DNA from: Vibrio sp. 99-70-13A1
Lineage (GTDB): Bacteria; Pseudomonadota; Gammaproteobacteria; Enterobacterales; Vibrionaceae
Assembly: GCF_013114625.1 (NCBI RefSeq)
Contig: NZ_VTXD01000017.1
Location: forward strand, 36,307 to 100,306
DNA: 64,000 nucleotides
Direction: 5' to 3'
Below, in pieces: positions 10,776-18,701 of this stretch. The position numbers and the translations under genes were made by a program. Below the pieces are notes generated by a model. It ran no database searches. It was given only the letters and a program-made list of their open reading frames with translations, and was not told the DNA's origin. Every line of letters starts with the position of its first letter. The stretch's first letter is position 1.

Positions 10776-11196
10776 GCCACTATTAACTTTTAAATTCCTA
10801 TCCACCGAAGCTAGATATTCAACGGATCAAAGCGCTTAATTTTTTGATCGCCTTCACTGGCTTTCAGTGATATGGGTATTCTAGCGATACTAACACCTTG
10901 CATTCTTAGAGCAGAAATCATAAACCTTTCATTCTCAGTGAGGTGTTTATATTTCATTTTTTTTACTTCTTAGCGGGAGCAAACTTTATGATTATTGCAC
11001 CTTACTGTCATTATGTTCAGAGGTGCCGTACTTAGAGTTTGAATTCAATAGTTGTATGAATGTTAATGGTGCGCCGTTCCATTAACTGGCTGTTTTTATA
11101 GCTATTTTTTGTGTTTATCTGATCTACTTCAATGTTCCGCATTACAAAATTGTATTTTTATTCGATAGAAATATCATTGTAATTTATATAATTACA
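10776..11196. other. Spacer containing IS30 remnant
   Basis: About 420 bases between two lipoprotein genes. Apart from the transposase fragment at 10811-10957 on the minus strand I see no gene; the rest is AT-rich with no obvious repeat ends. Confidence 0.5.
10811..10957 (-). pseudogene. Decayed N-terminus of an IS30-family transposase
   Basis: A 48-codon frame on the minus strand starting MKYKHLTENERFMISAL, which is the characteristic opening of IS30-type transposases (HLTxxER..I.AL...G). The following residues (GVSIARIPISLKASEGDQKI, then KRF) resemble a degraded helix-turn-helix that would normally read like STIxREIKR. The frame then stops at 10811 and no catalytic DDE part follows. I infer a small scar of a lost insertion sequence; terminal inverted repeats are not visible. 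Confidence 0.55.
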
Positions 11197-11601
11197 ATGA
11201 GTTATCAAATGAAAGTAATACTTCCTTGCATGCTTTTGGCTATGTCCTTAGTTGGTTGTGCGAGTACAGGTCCCCAAAAAGATTACGTCTATATACCTAA
11301 TCAAATATCAGACCCTTTAAAAGGTAATATGAATAAGCTGGCTGATGAACTAAGTAAAGAACAAAATTTAGTCGCAGAATTTGTAGAAGAACAGACATTA
11401 TTAAAAATCGAAATAAGGGCAGGGCGCGACTCTCGTTTTGCTTGGGGAGTACCTAGGAACGACCTTTATGAGCAACTATGTTTTAGTGATGACGGATTCT
11501 ATAAAGCAATCCGTGAAGCAGGTATTGGTGTTGAATACACATTGATCGATGAATCGAGCAAGCAAGAATTTGGCCCATGGAATGCTGCTGCTTGTTTATA
11601 G
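11197..11601 (+). CDS. Small lipoprotein of unknown function
   Basis: A 134-residue protein with a lipoprotein signal (MKVILPCMLLAMSLVGCAST, lipobox LVGC) and a mostly hydrophilic body carrying an acidic coiled-coil-like stretch (KLADELSKEQNLVAEFVEEQ). I do not recognise a domain. The ATG at 11197 and an ATG four codons later (11209) are both possible; the second gives the cleaner signal peptide and neither has a strong ribosome binding site. It belongs to a run of small lipoproteins between 10.1 and 12.3 kb. Confidence 0.65.
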   Translation: MSYQMKVILPCMLLAMSLVGCASTGPQKDYVYIPNQISDPLKGNMNKLADELSKEQNLVAEFVEEQTLLKIEIRAGRDSRFAWGVPRNDLYEQLCFSDDGFYKAIREAGIGVEYTLIDESSKQEFGPWNAAACL

Positions 11602-11914
11602 TTTAGCTGATCTAACACGTACATATTTAATGTGCGTGTTTGTAGTTTATAACTCATCTATCAATATTGGGGTTATGGCTTATCCATATTAGGAAATCAT
11701 ATCAATTATAAATTGTAATCATCAGATAGAAATGTGTAAGACAGATTCATAACACTTGGTATTTCAGTTTAGTTCAGGTCAGTTTTGTACTTATGGTACA
11801 TGGACTCATTAGAATGAAAGAATTACTCACTATTTACGTGTAGTAAAGCCTCTGAGTAAGATCTTACATTATTCAATAATAAGAAATTTAGTAGTATAAG
11901 AATTAGGATAAAAA
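11602..11914. other. Gene-free spacer
   Basis: About 310 AT-rich bases between two small lipoprotein genes. No gene, terminator or convincing repeat is seen. Confidence 0.4.
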
Positions 11915-12313
11915 GTGAAGTACTTTATAGCAGCAGTTTTAGCTCTTTCGATTATGGGATGCTCTAAGAGCAGATATCCGAATCAACTATCAGTGGATAT
12001 TGTGACTGAAAAATTACATGAAAATGGACCTAATATTTTTTGCGACCAGCCTGGATATTCAGCATGTTTCGACATAACTCAAACACAATGTTTAACTGAC
12101 ATGACTGATATTTCTACCAGTTGTATAAAAAAATTAGATAGCAAGTTTGGGAAAACATCAGTGAATAACATGGATGAGTATGCCAAGCATTATTCAGCAT
12201 GTGTTGTTACGGAGCACTTCTTTCAATACATGGATACCATTGATGGGGTAGCTAGCTGTGTACAAGATTTGAACTATGATGAAAAACAAGGCATGCGTTC
12301 ATTATTCAAATAG
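11915..12313 (+). CDS. Small Cys-rich lipoprotein of unknown function
   Basis: A 132-residue protein starting at a GTG preceded by AGGATAAAA. The signal ends at lipobox IMGC (FIAAVLALSIMGCSKS). The mature part carries Cys residues in regular-looking positions (FCDQPGYSACFDITQTQCL, STSCIKKL, SACVVTEHF, ASCVQDL), suggesting several disulfides in the periplasm or at the surface. No family is recognised. Confidence 0.65.
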   Translation: MKYFIAAVLALSIMGCSKSRYPNQLSVDIVTEKLHENGPNIFCDQPGYSACFDITQTQCLTDMTDISTSCIKKLDSKFGKTSVNNMDEYAKHYSACVVTEHFFQYMDTIDGVASCVQDLNYDEKQGMRSLFK

Positions 12314-12796
12314 CATAATGACCCACCTTCAGAGAACATCATTTTTTTATGCCTTTTTAGGCGAGTTAAAACTGGCAGGTCTTAGAACATAGCGGGACAA
12401 GGCTTTGAACAAAGTTTGAAGAATTAAACTACTACAGAACTTCTGTGTTATATGCGACATCGAAGTTCGCTTGGTCAATCTTTTTATATCATCCTTCCGC
12501 ATTTTTATTAGTCCAATTGCCTGCTTAAATAGCAGTTCATAATGCATCCGGTTTTTGACGACTCGAACGGTTTTTTAAACTGTTTTTAGTAAGACTTTCA
12601 TCAGTTTAACTCGAGTAAGTCATAGTGCTTATTTATAGATGAACAACTAAGCCTATAACGAGCTATTTGGTGAGAATGTAGCTTGCTTGGGGTTCTTTTT
12701 ATAGCTTGATTAATATCAATGCCGACCAAACACTTGCATAAATGCGCAAGCGTGAGTGTTGTCTGCGTCTCTTATCACTTGTTAGAGATTCCAATT
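12314..12796. other. Spacer before the DUF318-type permease
   Basis: About 480 bases with no gene I can support. A 66-codon minus-strand frame (12347-12547) has no recognisable family and no good start. The 3' part holds an inverted repeat listed separately and probably the promoter of the permease. Confidence 0.4.
12733..12750. promoter_or_regulatory. Candidate ArsR-type operator
   Basis: Inverted repeat CTTGC-N8-GCAAG about 50 bases upstream of the GTG at 12797. Metal-responsive ArsR repressors bind such imperfect palindromes, and an ArsR gene follows the permease. The assignment is inference from position and symmetry only. Confidence 0.35.
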
Positions 12797-13717
12797 GTGG
12801 ATGATAAATTAGTTATTGCGTTAAATGAGTTTTTTTATGTGGCTAAAGGTTTAGTCCTTATCATTGCTGTTGTATCTGTATTGACGGGTATAATGCGAGA
12901 ATATATTCCTCAAGATAAACTCCAAGCTACCCTCACAAAACATGACAAATGGGGAACATTACTAGGTGCTCTCTTTGGAATGCTTACACCATTTTGCAGC
13001 GCAGCTGTTGTTCCTGTAACTATGGCAATAGCATCAATGGGAGCATCACTTGGTACGGTAATGAGTTTCATCATTTCAGCACCATTATGTAACTTCATCG
13101 TACTGGCTATGGTTTACGCAGCTTTTGGTTTAAAGATCACCGTGGTTTACTTCTTAATAACTTTTAGCGCGGCGGTTATTGGCGGTTATTTGATTTCTAA
13201 ATCTCCTTGGAGAAACGAAATTAAACGTGATGGTGAACTTGAAGACACTAAAGGTAAAAGCTGTGGCTCTGAAAAGATGAATACCTGCGGTGGTGTTCCT
13301 TCCTCAGCTTCAAGAATGCGTAATGCGATGGGCGGGGCATGGGCTTTATTTAAGCGTATTATCCCATATGTGTTATTGGGCGCGGCAATAAGTGGTTTTT
13401 CTGCGGCTTACTTGCCTGCTGATCTTGTTGAGAAATATGTTGGTGGCGATAGTTTTGAGTCGATAGTGATTGCTTCACTTATTGGTATTCCACTCTATCT
13501 GCGTATTGAGATGGTAATTCCTTTGCTTAACGTATTGATAGCGAAAGGAATGGGCTTAGGTGCTGCGTTAGCACTAATTATTGGCGGTACTGGTGCAAGT
13601 TTGCCTGAAATCGCGTTAGTATCAGCTGTTCTTAAAAGAAAAGCAGTGATAGCGTTTGTAGGAATAGTCTTAACGACTGCCATTACAGGCGGTGCTATTT
13701 TCCAATACGTGCTGTAG
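12797..13717 (+). CDS. DUF318-type permease (SO_0444/ArsP-like efflux family)
   Basis: A polytopic permease with about eight membrane segments in two halves: GTLLGALFGMLTPFCSAAVVPVTM in the first, IIPYVLLGAAISGFSAAYLP and GIPLYLRIEMVIPLL in the second. A hydrophilic loop contains a Cys pair (KSCGSEKMNTCGG), as in the SO_0444-like metal efflux relatives. The usual CSC motif after the first repeat reads FCSA here. The frame is open from an ATG at 12719, but those 26 extra residues lack membrane character and cover the candidate operator, so I prefer the GTG at 12797; the start stays uncertain. It forms an operon with the ArsR gene 53 bases downstream. Substrate is probably a metal or metalloid. 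Confidence 0.7.
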   Translation: MDDKLVIALNEFFYVAKGLVLIIAVVSVLTGIMREYIPQDKLQATLTKHDKWGTLLGALFGMLTPFCSAAVVPVTMAIASMGASLGTVMSFIISAPLCNFIVLAMVYAAFGLKITVVYFLITFSAAVIGGYLISKSPWRNEIKRDGELEDTKGKSCGSEKMNTCGGVPSSASRMRNAMGGAWALFKRIIPYVLLGAAISGFSAAYLPADLVEKYVGGDSFESIVIASLIGIPLYLRIEMVIPLLNVLIAKGMGLGAALALIIGGTGASLPEIALVSAVLKRKAVIAFVGIVLTTAITGGAIFQYVL

Positions 13718-13770
13718 AAATTTTGCGCCACTCGATTTGAGTGGCGCTATTAGTTGAAAAGGTAAACACC

Positions 13771-14163
13771 ATGATGGATGAAAAATATATTGATGCGTTA
13801 AAAGCGTTATCGGAACCAAACCGATTACGATTGTTTTGGCTTTTTTTGCATGTAGATGAATGCATGGCAGTGGCTGAAGCTATGGATATCATTGGTGAAA
13901 CTCAGTACAACGTTTCTCGTAATTTGAAAATGTTATATAAAGCAGGGCTGCTTAACCACGAGAAGAAAGGTAAGTGGGTGTTCTATACCTTAAAAGAGCA
14001 AACTGCACCACACTGTAAAGCTCTAGTTGATTCAGTGAGATACTTACCAGAAGACGACTTCAAAGAAGTTGTTAGGCGTTGCCTGATTCGTTTATCAATG
14101 AGAATTGATGGCGAGTGTGTTGTCGGTCCTGATAGTGAAATGTGGCACAGTAAAATTAAGTAG
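13771..14163 (+). CDS. ArsR family transcriptional regulator
   Basis: A 130-residue winged-helix repressor: ALKALSEPNRLRLFWLFLH, recognition helix region ETQYNVSRNLKMLYKAGLLN and wing KKGKWVFYTL. The ATG at 13771 has AAAAGG eight bases upstream; the open frame begins earlier at a GTG without support. The classical ELCVCDL metal site is reduced to DECMAVAEA, with other Cys in APHCKAL, RRCLIRL and GECVVG, so sensing probably uses a different ligand set. It follows the permease and most likely represses it. Confidence 0.85.
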   Translation: MMDEKYIDALKALSEPNRLRLFWLFLHVDECMAVAEAMDIIGETQYNVSRNLKMLYKAGLLNHEKKGKWVFYTLKEQTAPHCKALVDSVRYLPEDDFKEVVRRCLIRLSMRIDGECVVGPDSEMWHSKIK

Positions 14164-14171
14164 TAATGGGT

Positions 14172-14618
14172 ATGAATACATACAATAAACAGGAATTGGA
14201 TGCTGTTTTAGAGTAACATAAGTTGTGGTTGGAGGGCAAAGGAGGTTATCGAGCCGACTTAGGATACGCAAATTTAAGCCAGCTTGATCTTCAAGGTGTC
14301 GACCTCCGCAGAGCGAATTTGACTAGAACTAATTTCAGCAATAGTAACTTGTCTGGTGCAGATATGAGCGATGCTGATATTACTTACGCGAATTTCCAGA
14401 ATGCTTGTCTAGACCATGCTATTTTCCAAGATTCTGATTTGCGTAATGCCAATATGAGTCATGCGCAAATGTTCAATGTAGATTTATTGCGAGCAGATTT
14501 GTATCACACTGATTTTAGTCATGCTTGTATCAATGCAAGCATACTCAATCCTCCGAACCTGGACCAGGCGATAATAACCTTACGAGATACTAAAAAGTTA
14601 AGTTGCCTTTCGCTTTAA
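14172..14618 (+). pseudogene. Pentapeptide-repeat protein interrupted by a stop codon
   Basis: Pentapeptide repeats of the A(D/N)LxX type (YANLSQLDLQGVDLRRANL and onward to about residue 125) form a right-handed quadrilateral beta-helix. Starting at the ATG at 14172, the frame reads MNTYNKQELDAVLE, then TAA at 14214-14216, then HKLWLEGKGG in the same frame. HKLWLEGKGG is the usual N-terminal lead-in of this family, so the ancestral codon was probably CAA (Gln) changed by one C-to-T step. A TTG at 14223 could restart translation and give a 131-residue protein. Whether it is dead or rescued cannot be decided. Confidence 0.75.
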
Positions 14619-14774
14619 AAAGCTTATGTATAAGGCATCTTTAGCGTTTGGTCTATTTCATATCTAATTCACAATTTTGAATGAAGATTAGGTGACAAGG
14701 CAGATACTTGAATGCCCCTTGCGGGGCGTATTGCACTTCAAACGTTTTACTAACCTTAATCTAAAAATCCAGGG

Positions 14775-16934
14775 TTAAGAAAGTGGATTACACTGGACGT
14801 CCATGTATCGCTTTTTTATTTCAGCTAAGTCGTTATACGAAAGAATGAATGCTTTAACTACATCTGGATCAAAATGGCAACCGGACTCTGATATGATTAA
14901 ATCTTTCGCTTCTTGATCTGTCCATGCTCTTTTGTAAGGTCGAGTAGAAGTCAAAGCGTCATAGACATCAGCAATCGCAATAATCCTAGCGGAAAGCGGA
15001 ATCATTTCACCTGATAGTCCATATGGATAGCCAGAGCCATCCCATTTCTCATGGTGTGCTAGAGAGATATCTTTTGCCATTTTTAGAAGAGGGCTGTTGT
15101 GATCTCCAATTATTTTGGCACCGAACTCAGGGTGTTCCTTCATTCTTTCCCATTCTTCTTTGTCTAATTTATCAGGTTTGTGCAGGATTTTATCTGGGAT
15201 TCCTATTTTCCCTATATCATGCATTGGGGCTGCGGTGAGCAAGTCTTCGCACCATTCAATTGAGCAACCATAATTTTTTGCTATCGCTTTTGAATAATGG
15301 CTCATTCTTATCACATGCATTCCTGTGTCGTTATCTTTGAACTCCGCAGCATTGCCAAGTCTTTCAATGATTTTTCGGTTTGCTGTTGTTAGCTTTCTGT
15401 TTGATCTCGTACTGATTGCAATTGTTAAAGTGATGGTGCCAACCGTAAATACAGTCATTGCTCCGATGATCAAAGTAATACTGTTTCTAAAGCCATAGTG
15501 ATCCGCGAGTACTTCATCAACGTCCATTTTTGCAACAAAAACTGCTTCGAATGAATCTTGCCAACTCGCGACTACAAACACGTCATTCCCAATATGATCT
15601 TTTGTTTTTATTAGCTGACTTAAATCTCCGTTCTTAGAGGGCATCGGAATTTGGAGGTTACCTTTGCAATTACCTGTTTTACAACGAGATAAAATAGTAC
15701 CACTTAAGTCTACAGCAATGACTTCACCTGTATTCTGGAAGTACTTTTTATAGCTATCAGGGAAATAAATTTCATCGGTCACAATATTGGTTACGATAAC
15801 ACCAACTATTTCGCCTAAGTTCTCATTGATAATCGGCACTAATAAATACAGGTGACCTAGGTATCGTTTAAGATCTTGGTCATACCGTCCACGCACAGGG
15901 AATAGTGATGGTTTACCTTCTAGCGCGCTTAAAAAATGAGTATAGATGTCAGCATTGAAGGTACTTTCCCCTACTAAATCGCCATAGCTTGCTAAGGTTG
16001 CGCCTTTAGTATTCATCACAGAAAAAGAACCGGCTTCACCGATATGCAAAGAAGAATACTTTTTTAATATATGAATCATTCTTTGTTGTTCAGCAGCAAT
16101 ATCACTTGTGAGTGGTAAGCTTGATGTATCGAGCAAGGATTGAAATGTCTCTTTGAACTGAGGAGTGCTGGCAACATAATAATAAGTAGACGCCATTACC
16201 TTCATTTTTTCTTCAACACTCACTTTGTAGTCAACAATAACTTGGCTTAATTCGCTGTAAGCTTTGTTTGTCTCATAGCTCTCATTTGAGTCCGATAAAG
16301 AAGCACCAACAGCAAATATTATGGTGACGAAAATAGTGACAGAGAACACCGCCATTCTAGTGAAGTTACTTGATGAAAAGTCGACATCAATATCGCTAGA
16401 TTCCGATATTCGTGAAACCACTTTGAATACTGCCCACAGAATAACGATGACTACTCCAAAGACGGCAGCAAGATACCAAATTTTAAATCTGTCCCGAGAA
16501 CTGTAGACCTCATCCTTAAGATATACCTCAACCTTACCAACGATCATGTTGTTGTAAACGATCTCTGAGTAACCATAAATGAAGTAAGACCGCAGATTGC
16601 TCGGCACATTTGCACCATATCTGGGAACCTGACCATCCAATAAGTAGCTAGCAATTATGTCACCACTGACAGAATCCGTAATGGCAAGGGCTTTGATTTC
16701 TTCATCACCACTTGCCATAGATTTAATTGTTGATTCAAGGCTTTTCTTATCTAGGTTATAAACCATGGCGGCGGTTATTTTAGAAATCTTATCCGCGGTT
16801 TTAGTTGCCGTATTGATGTTGTGATTTAAAGTCGTTGTATTACTGTCTAAAGATAGGGAAACGAGATAAAGCGCGGTAACAATAGAAACGATCACTATCG
16901 CGTAAGAGAGGTTAATGGTTTTAGATAGAGTCAT
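14775..16934 (-). CDS. HD-GYP cyclic di-GMP phosphodiesterase with double periplasmic sensor
   Basis: A 719-residue membrane protein that should hydrolyse cyclic di-GMP. Four membrane segments (about 6-26, 152-172, 194-212 and 486-508) enclose two periplasmic parts; the second, around 215-480, is Cache-like. The HD-GYP domain follows, with MHDIGKIGIPDKIL (His572, Asp573) and HHEKWDGSGYPYGL (627-640), so all signature residues are present and it should be active. The ATG at 16934 has an AGAAGG site; an ATG ten codons earlier is weaker. It overlaps the upstream binding-protein gene by 14 bases, implying coupled expression and function. Confidence 0.9.
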   Translation of the reverse strand: MTLSKTINLSYAIVIVSIVTALYLVSLSLDSNTTTLNHNINTATKTADKISKITAAMVYNLDKKSLESTIKSMASGDEEIKALAITDSVSGDIIASYLLDGQVPRYGANVPSNLRSYFIYGYSEIVYNNMIVGKVEVYLKDEVYSSRDRFKIWYLAAVFGVVIVILWAVFKVVSRISESSDIDVDFSSSNFTRMAVFSVTIFVTIIFAVGASLSDSNESYETNKAYSELSQVIVDYKVSVEEKMKVMASTYYYVASTPQFKETFQSLLDTSSLPLTSDIAAEQQRMIHILKKYSSLHIGEAGSFSVMNTKGATLASYGDLVGESTFNADIYTHFLSALEGKPSLFPVRGRYDQDLKRYLGHLYLLVPIINENLGEIVGVIVTNIVTDEIYFPDSYKKYFQNTGEVIAVDLSGTILSRCKTGNCKGNLQIPMPSKNGDLSQLIKTKDHIGNDVFVVASWQDSFEAVFVAKMDVDEVLADHYGFRNSITLIIGAMTVFTVGTITLTIAISTRSNRKLTTANRKIIERLGNAAEFKDNDTGMHVIRMSHYSKAIAKNYGCSIEWCEDLLTAAPMHDIGKIGIPDKILHKPDKLDKEEWERMKEHPEFGAKIIGDHNSPLLKMAKDISLAHHEKWDGSGYPYGLSGEMIPLSARIIAIADVYDALTSTRPYKRAWTDQEAKDLIISESGCHFDPDVVKAFILSYNDLAEIKKRYMDVQCNPLS

Positions 16935-17703
16935 ACTCTTCGCCTTCTTGAATATATGAAGCAAACAACTTATCTATGTATCCATCACTTATAAGAGTCG
17001 AAATAGCTTGGTTTATTTTTGGTACAAAATGCTCATGTTTTTTAGCGAGCCTTATTCTTAGATCATAGGTTTTTATCGTACTCGTAATATCTAAGTGATC
17101 GCTCAACTTCCCTTTTGCATTGAGCACGACCTTTGGCATCAAAGTGTAATCACATCGCCCTAATTCCATCATTGTTAAAGAAACGGATTCTGCCGTTATA
17201 TCTACGTCTTTTAGTGCGATATCCATGTCGTGAAAACCGGACATGGAGCATGAAGATAGTGCTTCAAAGTCTAATTCCTTGGTTGGTATGAAGCTAAGTG
17301 AGGTTTTTCGATAAACAATGACTTCTTCTGATTCATAAAAGGGGAGCGTATATACACTGTTTTCAGTTTCTCGTTCTTCTGTTCGCCAGCCCATATCGAT
17401 GCCAGGCTCTACATCTAGTTTCTGATATTTCATTAAGTGACGAATTCTTGGTTGAGGTAAGAACTTGTACTTAAATTCTATGTTGGTCATTTTCCCCACT
17501 TGATTGAGAAGGTCGATGTAGATGCCACGATTACTTGCTTGTCTTGGAGAGTTGACAAAATACGGATAACGACCTTGGTTGATTAATCCGACTTCTAAAA
17601 TTTGTTTTTCACTTTTGGATTCAGGTGGATTAACGGATGCAAAACTGGTGGCTGAATGCAAGAAATACAGGGCTAGTGCTGACTTAATAAGCCGCTTTTT
17701 CAT
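16921..17703 (-). CDS. Periplasmic binding protein (family 3, amino-acid type)
   Basis: A 260-residue exported protein of the SBP_bac_3 fold: signal peptide 1-22 (cut near TSFASV), IYIDLLNQVGKM, DVEPGIDMGWRTEE, VYTLPFYESEEVIVYRK, GRCDYTLMPKVVL and LAKKHEHFVPKINQAISTL. No ABC transporter genes are near. It overlaps the HD-GYP gene, so I infer that it delivers a small-molecule signal to that phosphodiesterase. The ligand is unknown; the conserved Arg of amino-acid binders is not obvious. Confidence 0.82.
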   Translation of the reverse strand: MKKRLIKSALALYFLHSATSFASVNPPESKSEKQILEVGLINQGRYPYFVNSPRQASNRGIYIDLLNQVGKMTNIEFKYKFLPQPRIRHLMKYQKLDVEPGIDMGWRTEERETENSVYTLPFYESEEVIVYRKTSLSFIPTKELDFEALSSCSMSGFHDMDIALKDVDITAESVSLTMMELGRCDYTLMPKVVLNAKGKLSDHLDITSTIKTYDLRIRLAKKHEHFVPKINQAISTLISDGYIDKLFASYIQEGEEYDSI

Positions 17704-17885
17704 GTTAAACCTTATCTAAATCAGTTTGTTGGTAATAAATAATTGAACGTTACCTCAATAGGTTAACATTTATTTGCCAAATAGTGAATGTCGTCCACTA
17801 TTTCTGTTATTATTAGATCTCATCGATAAATTCAGGCTACCAATAGCAACATATTTAAATTTTTAGACAACAATAGGTACTTACA

Positions 17886-18401
17886 TTGAAAGTAAATAAG
17901 GGCTTTACTCTAATAGAACTTGTGATGGTAATCGTCATATTAGGCATATTGTCTGTTCTTGCTGCGCCTCGATTTCTTAACCTACAGACAGATGCAAGAA
18001 ATTCAGCCTTACAAGGTTTGAAAGGCTCGATGGAAGGTGCATTTAGTTTAGCTTACGGAAAACTTGCCATTGCTGGCTATGAAAAGCTGAGCTATTTTGA
18101 TTTCGATGTGGAAGATGTTTTCCCTGGCTGTACTGGGAATTGTAAATTTTCTTATGGGTATCCAGTTCCAACAGAGGAAGCACTGTCTTACATCGTAAAC
18201 GGGATTGGTACTGATTTTTCTGTTGGTATGTTTCAAGGTACAGGTGAAAAACCATTTGTGTTTATCTCGTCCCCTGAAAATATGACGGATTCTGGCGCTT
18301 TAGTGAAGGAGTCATGTTACTTAAAATATTCTATGACTACGATTATAGGTGATGGAGAAACTATTTCGCCTGGAGAAGTGGAATTTTTTGAATGCAAATA
18401 A
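17886..18401 (+). CDS. MshA-like type IV pilin
   Basis: A 171-residue prepilin with a short leader and cleavage site KG/FTLIELVMVIVILGILSVLA, including the essential Glu5. The following APRFLNLQTDARNSALQGLKG and LAYGKLAIAGYEKL are close to the MshA major pilin of the MSHA pilus. Two C-terminal Cys (ESCYLKY and FFECK) could form the D-region disulfide, and GCTGNC could form another. The start is a TTG at 17886 with a weak AGG upstream. No pilus assembly genes are present, so it is an orphan pilin that must use machinery elsewhere. It is divergent from the binding-protein/HD-GYP pair. Confidence 0.85.
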   Translation: MKVNKGFTLIELVMVIVILGILSVLAAPRFLNLQTDARNSALQGLKGSMEGAFSLAYGKLAIAGYEKLSYFDFDVEDVFPGCTGNCKFSYGYPVPTEEALSYIVNGIGTDFSVGMFQGTGEKPFVFISSPENMTDSGALVKESCYLKYSMTTIIGDGETISPGEVEFFECK

Positions 18402-18497
18402 TTTCATATAATTTGTTCTTAGTTAATCGGGTATGAGCAGATAACTAGGCACAGAGTTAGCTATATTCTTTATCAAATATTTGAAATATGACTCATC

Positions 18498-18538
18498 AAA
18501 AAAAAGCCACGTCCAAGAGTAACTCAATAGGACGTGGC
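18498..18538 (-). terminator. Rho-independent terminator of the GGDEF operon
   Basis: Arms GCCACGTCC (18506-18514) and GGACGTGGC (18530-18538) with an A-run before the left arm, giving a U-run on the minus strand. It ends the transcript of the GGDEF gene at 18702-19802. Confidence 0.85.
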
Positions 18539-18572
18539 TAGCTAAGTCAGCTATTAATGATATACAGAGTAG

Positions 18573-18611
18573 TTATCTACCGAAGCTATTATACATAGTT
18601 TCGGTAGATAA
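18573..18611. repeat. Long 17-base-pair hairpin
   Basis: Left arm TTATCTACCGAAGCTAT (18573-18589), five-base loop, right arm ATAGTTTCGGTAGATAA (18595-18611). Only one position is not Watson-Crick and it can pair as G-T in RNA. There is no T-run, so it does not look like a simple terminator. Confidence 0.75.
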
Positions 18612-18701
18612 TAAATGACGTCCATTATTTTAACTGAATTTATCAACAGCACACAATCAATAGATTAGTGCAGTAAAATAAAGCTTCATGAGGGTTAAGG
18701 A

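Larger units (their letters stand above)
18402..18701. other. Spacer with two hairpins
   Basis: About 300 bases between the pilin and the GGDEF gene, which converge. It contains one terminator and one long hairpin, listed separately, and no gene. Confidence 0.5.

Noticed and set aside
12347..12547. 66-codon minus-strand frame after the Cys-rich lipoprotein
   Set aside because: No recognisable family, no ribosome binding site and low-complexity basic composition; treated as chance in a spacer.
12314..12718. Possible integron attC (VCR) site
   Set aside because: No paired TAAC/GTTA core sites or long imperfect palindrome of the right layout could be found.
14714..14727. Hairpin GCCCC-TTGC-GGGGC near the HD-GYP 3' end
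   Set aside because: Short stem and no T-run in either direction; a terminator role is not convincing.
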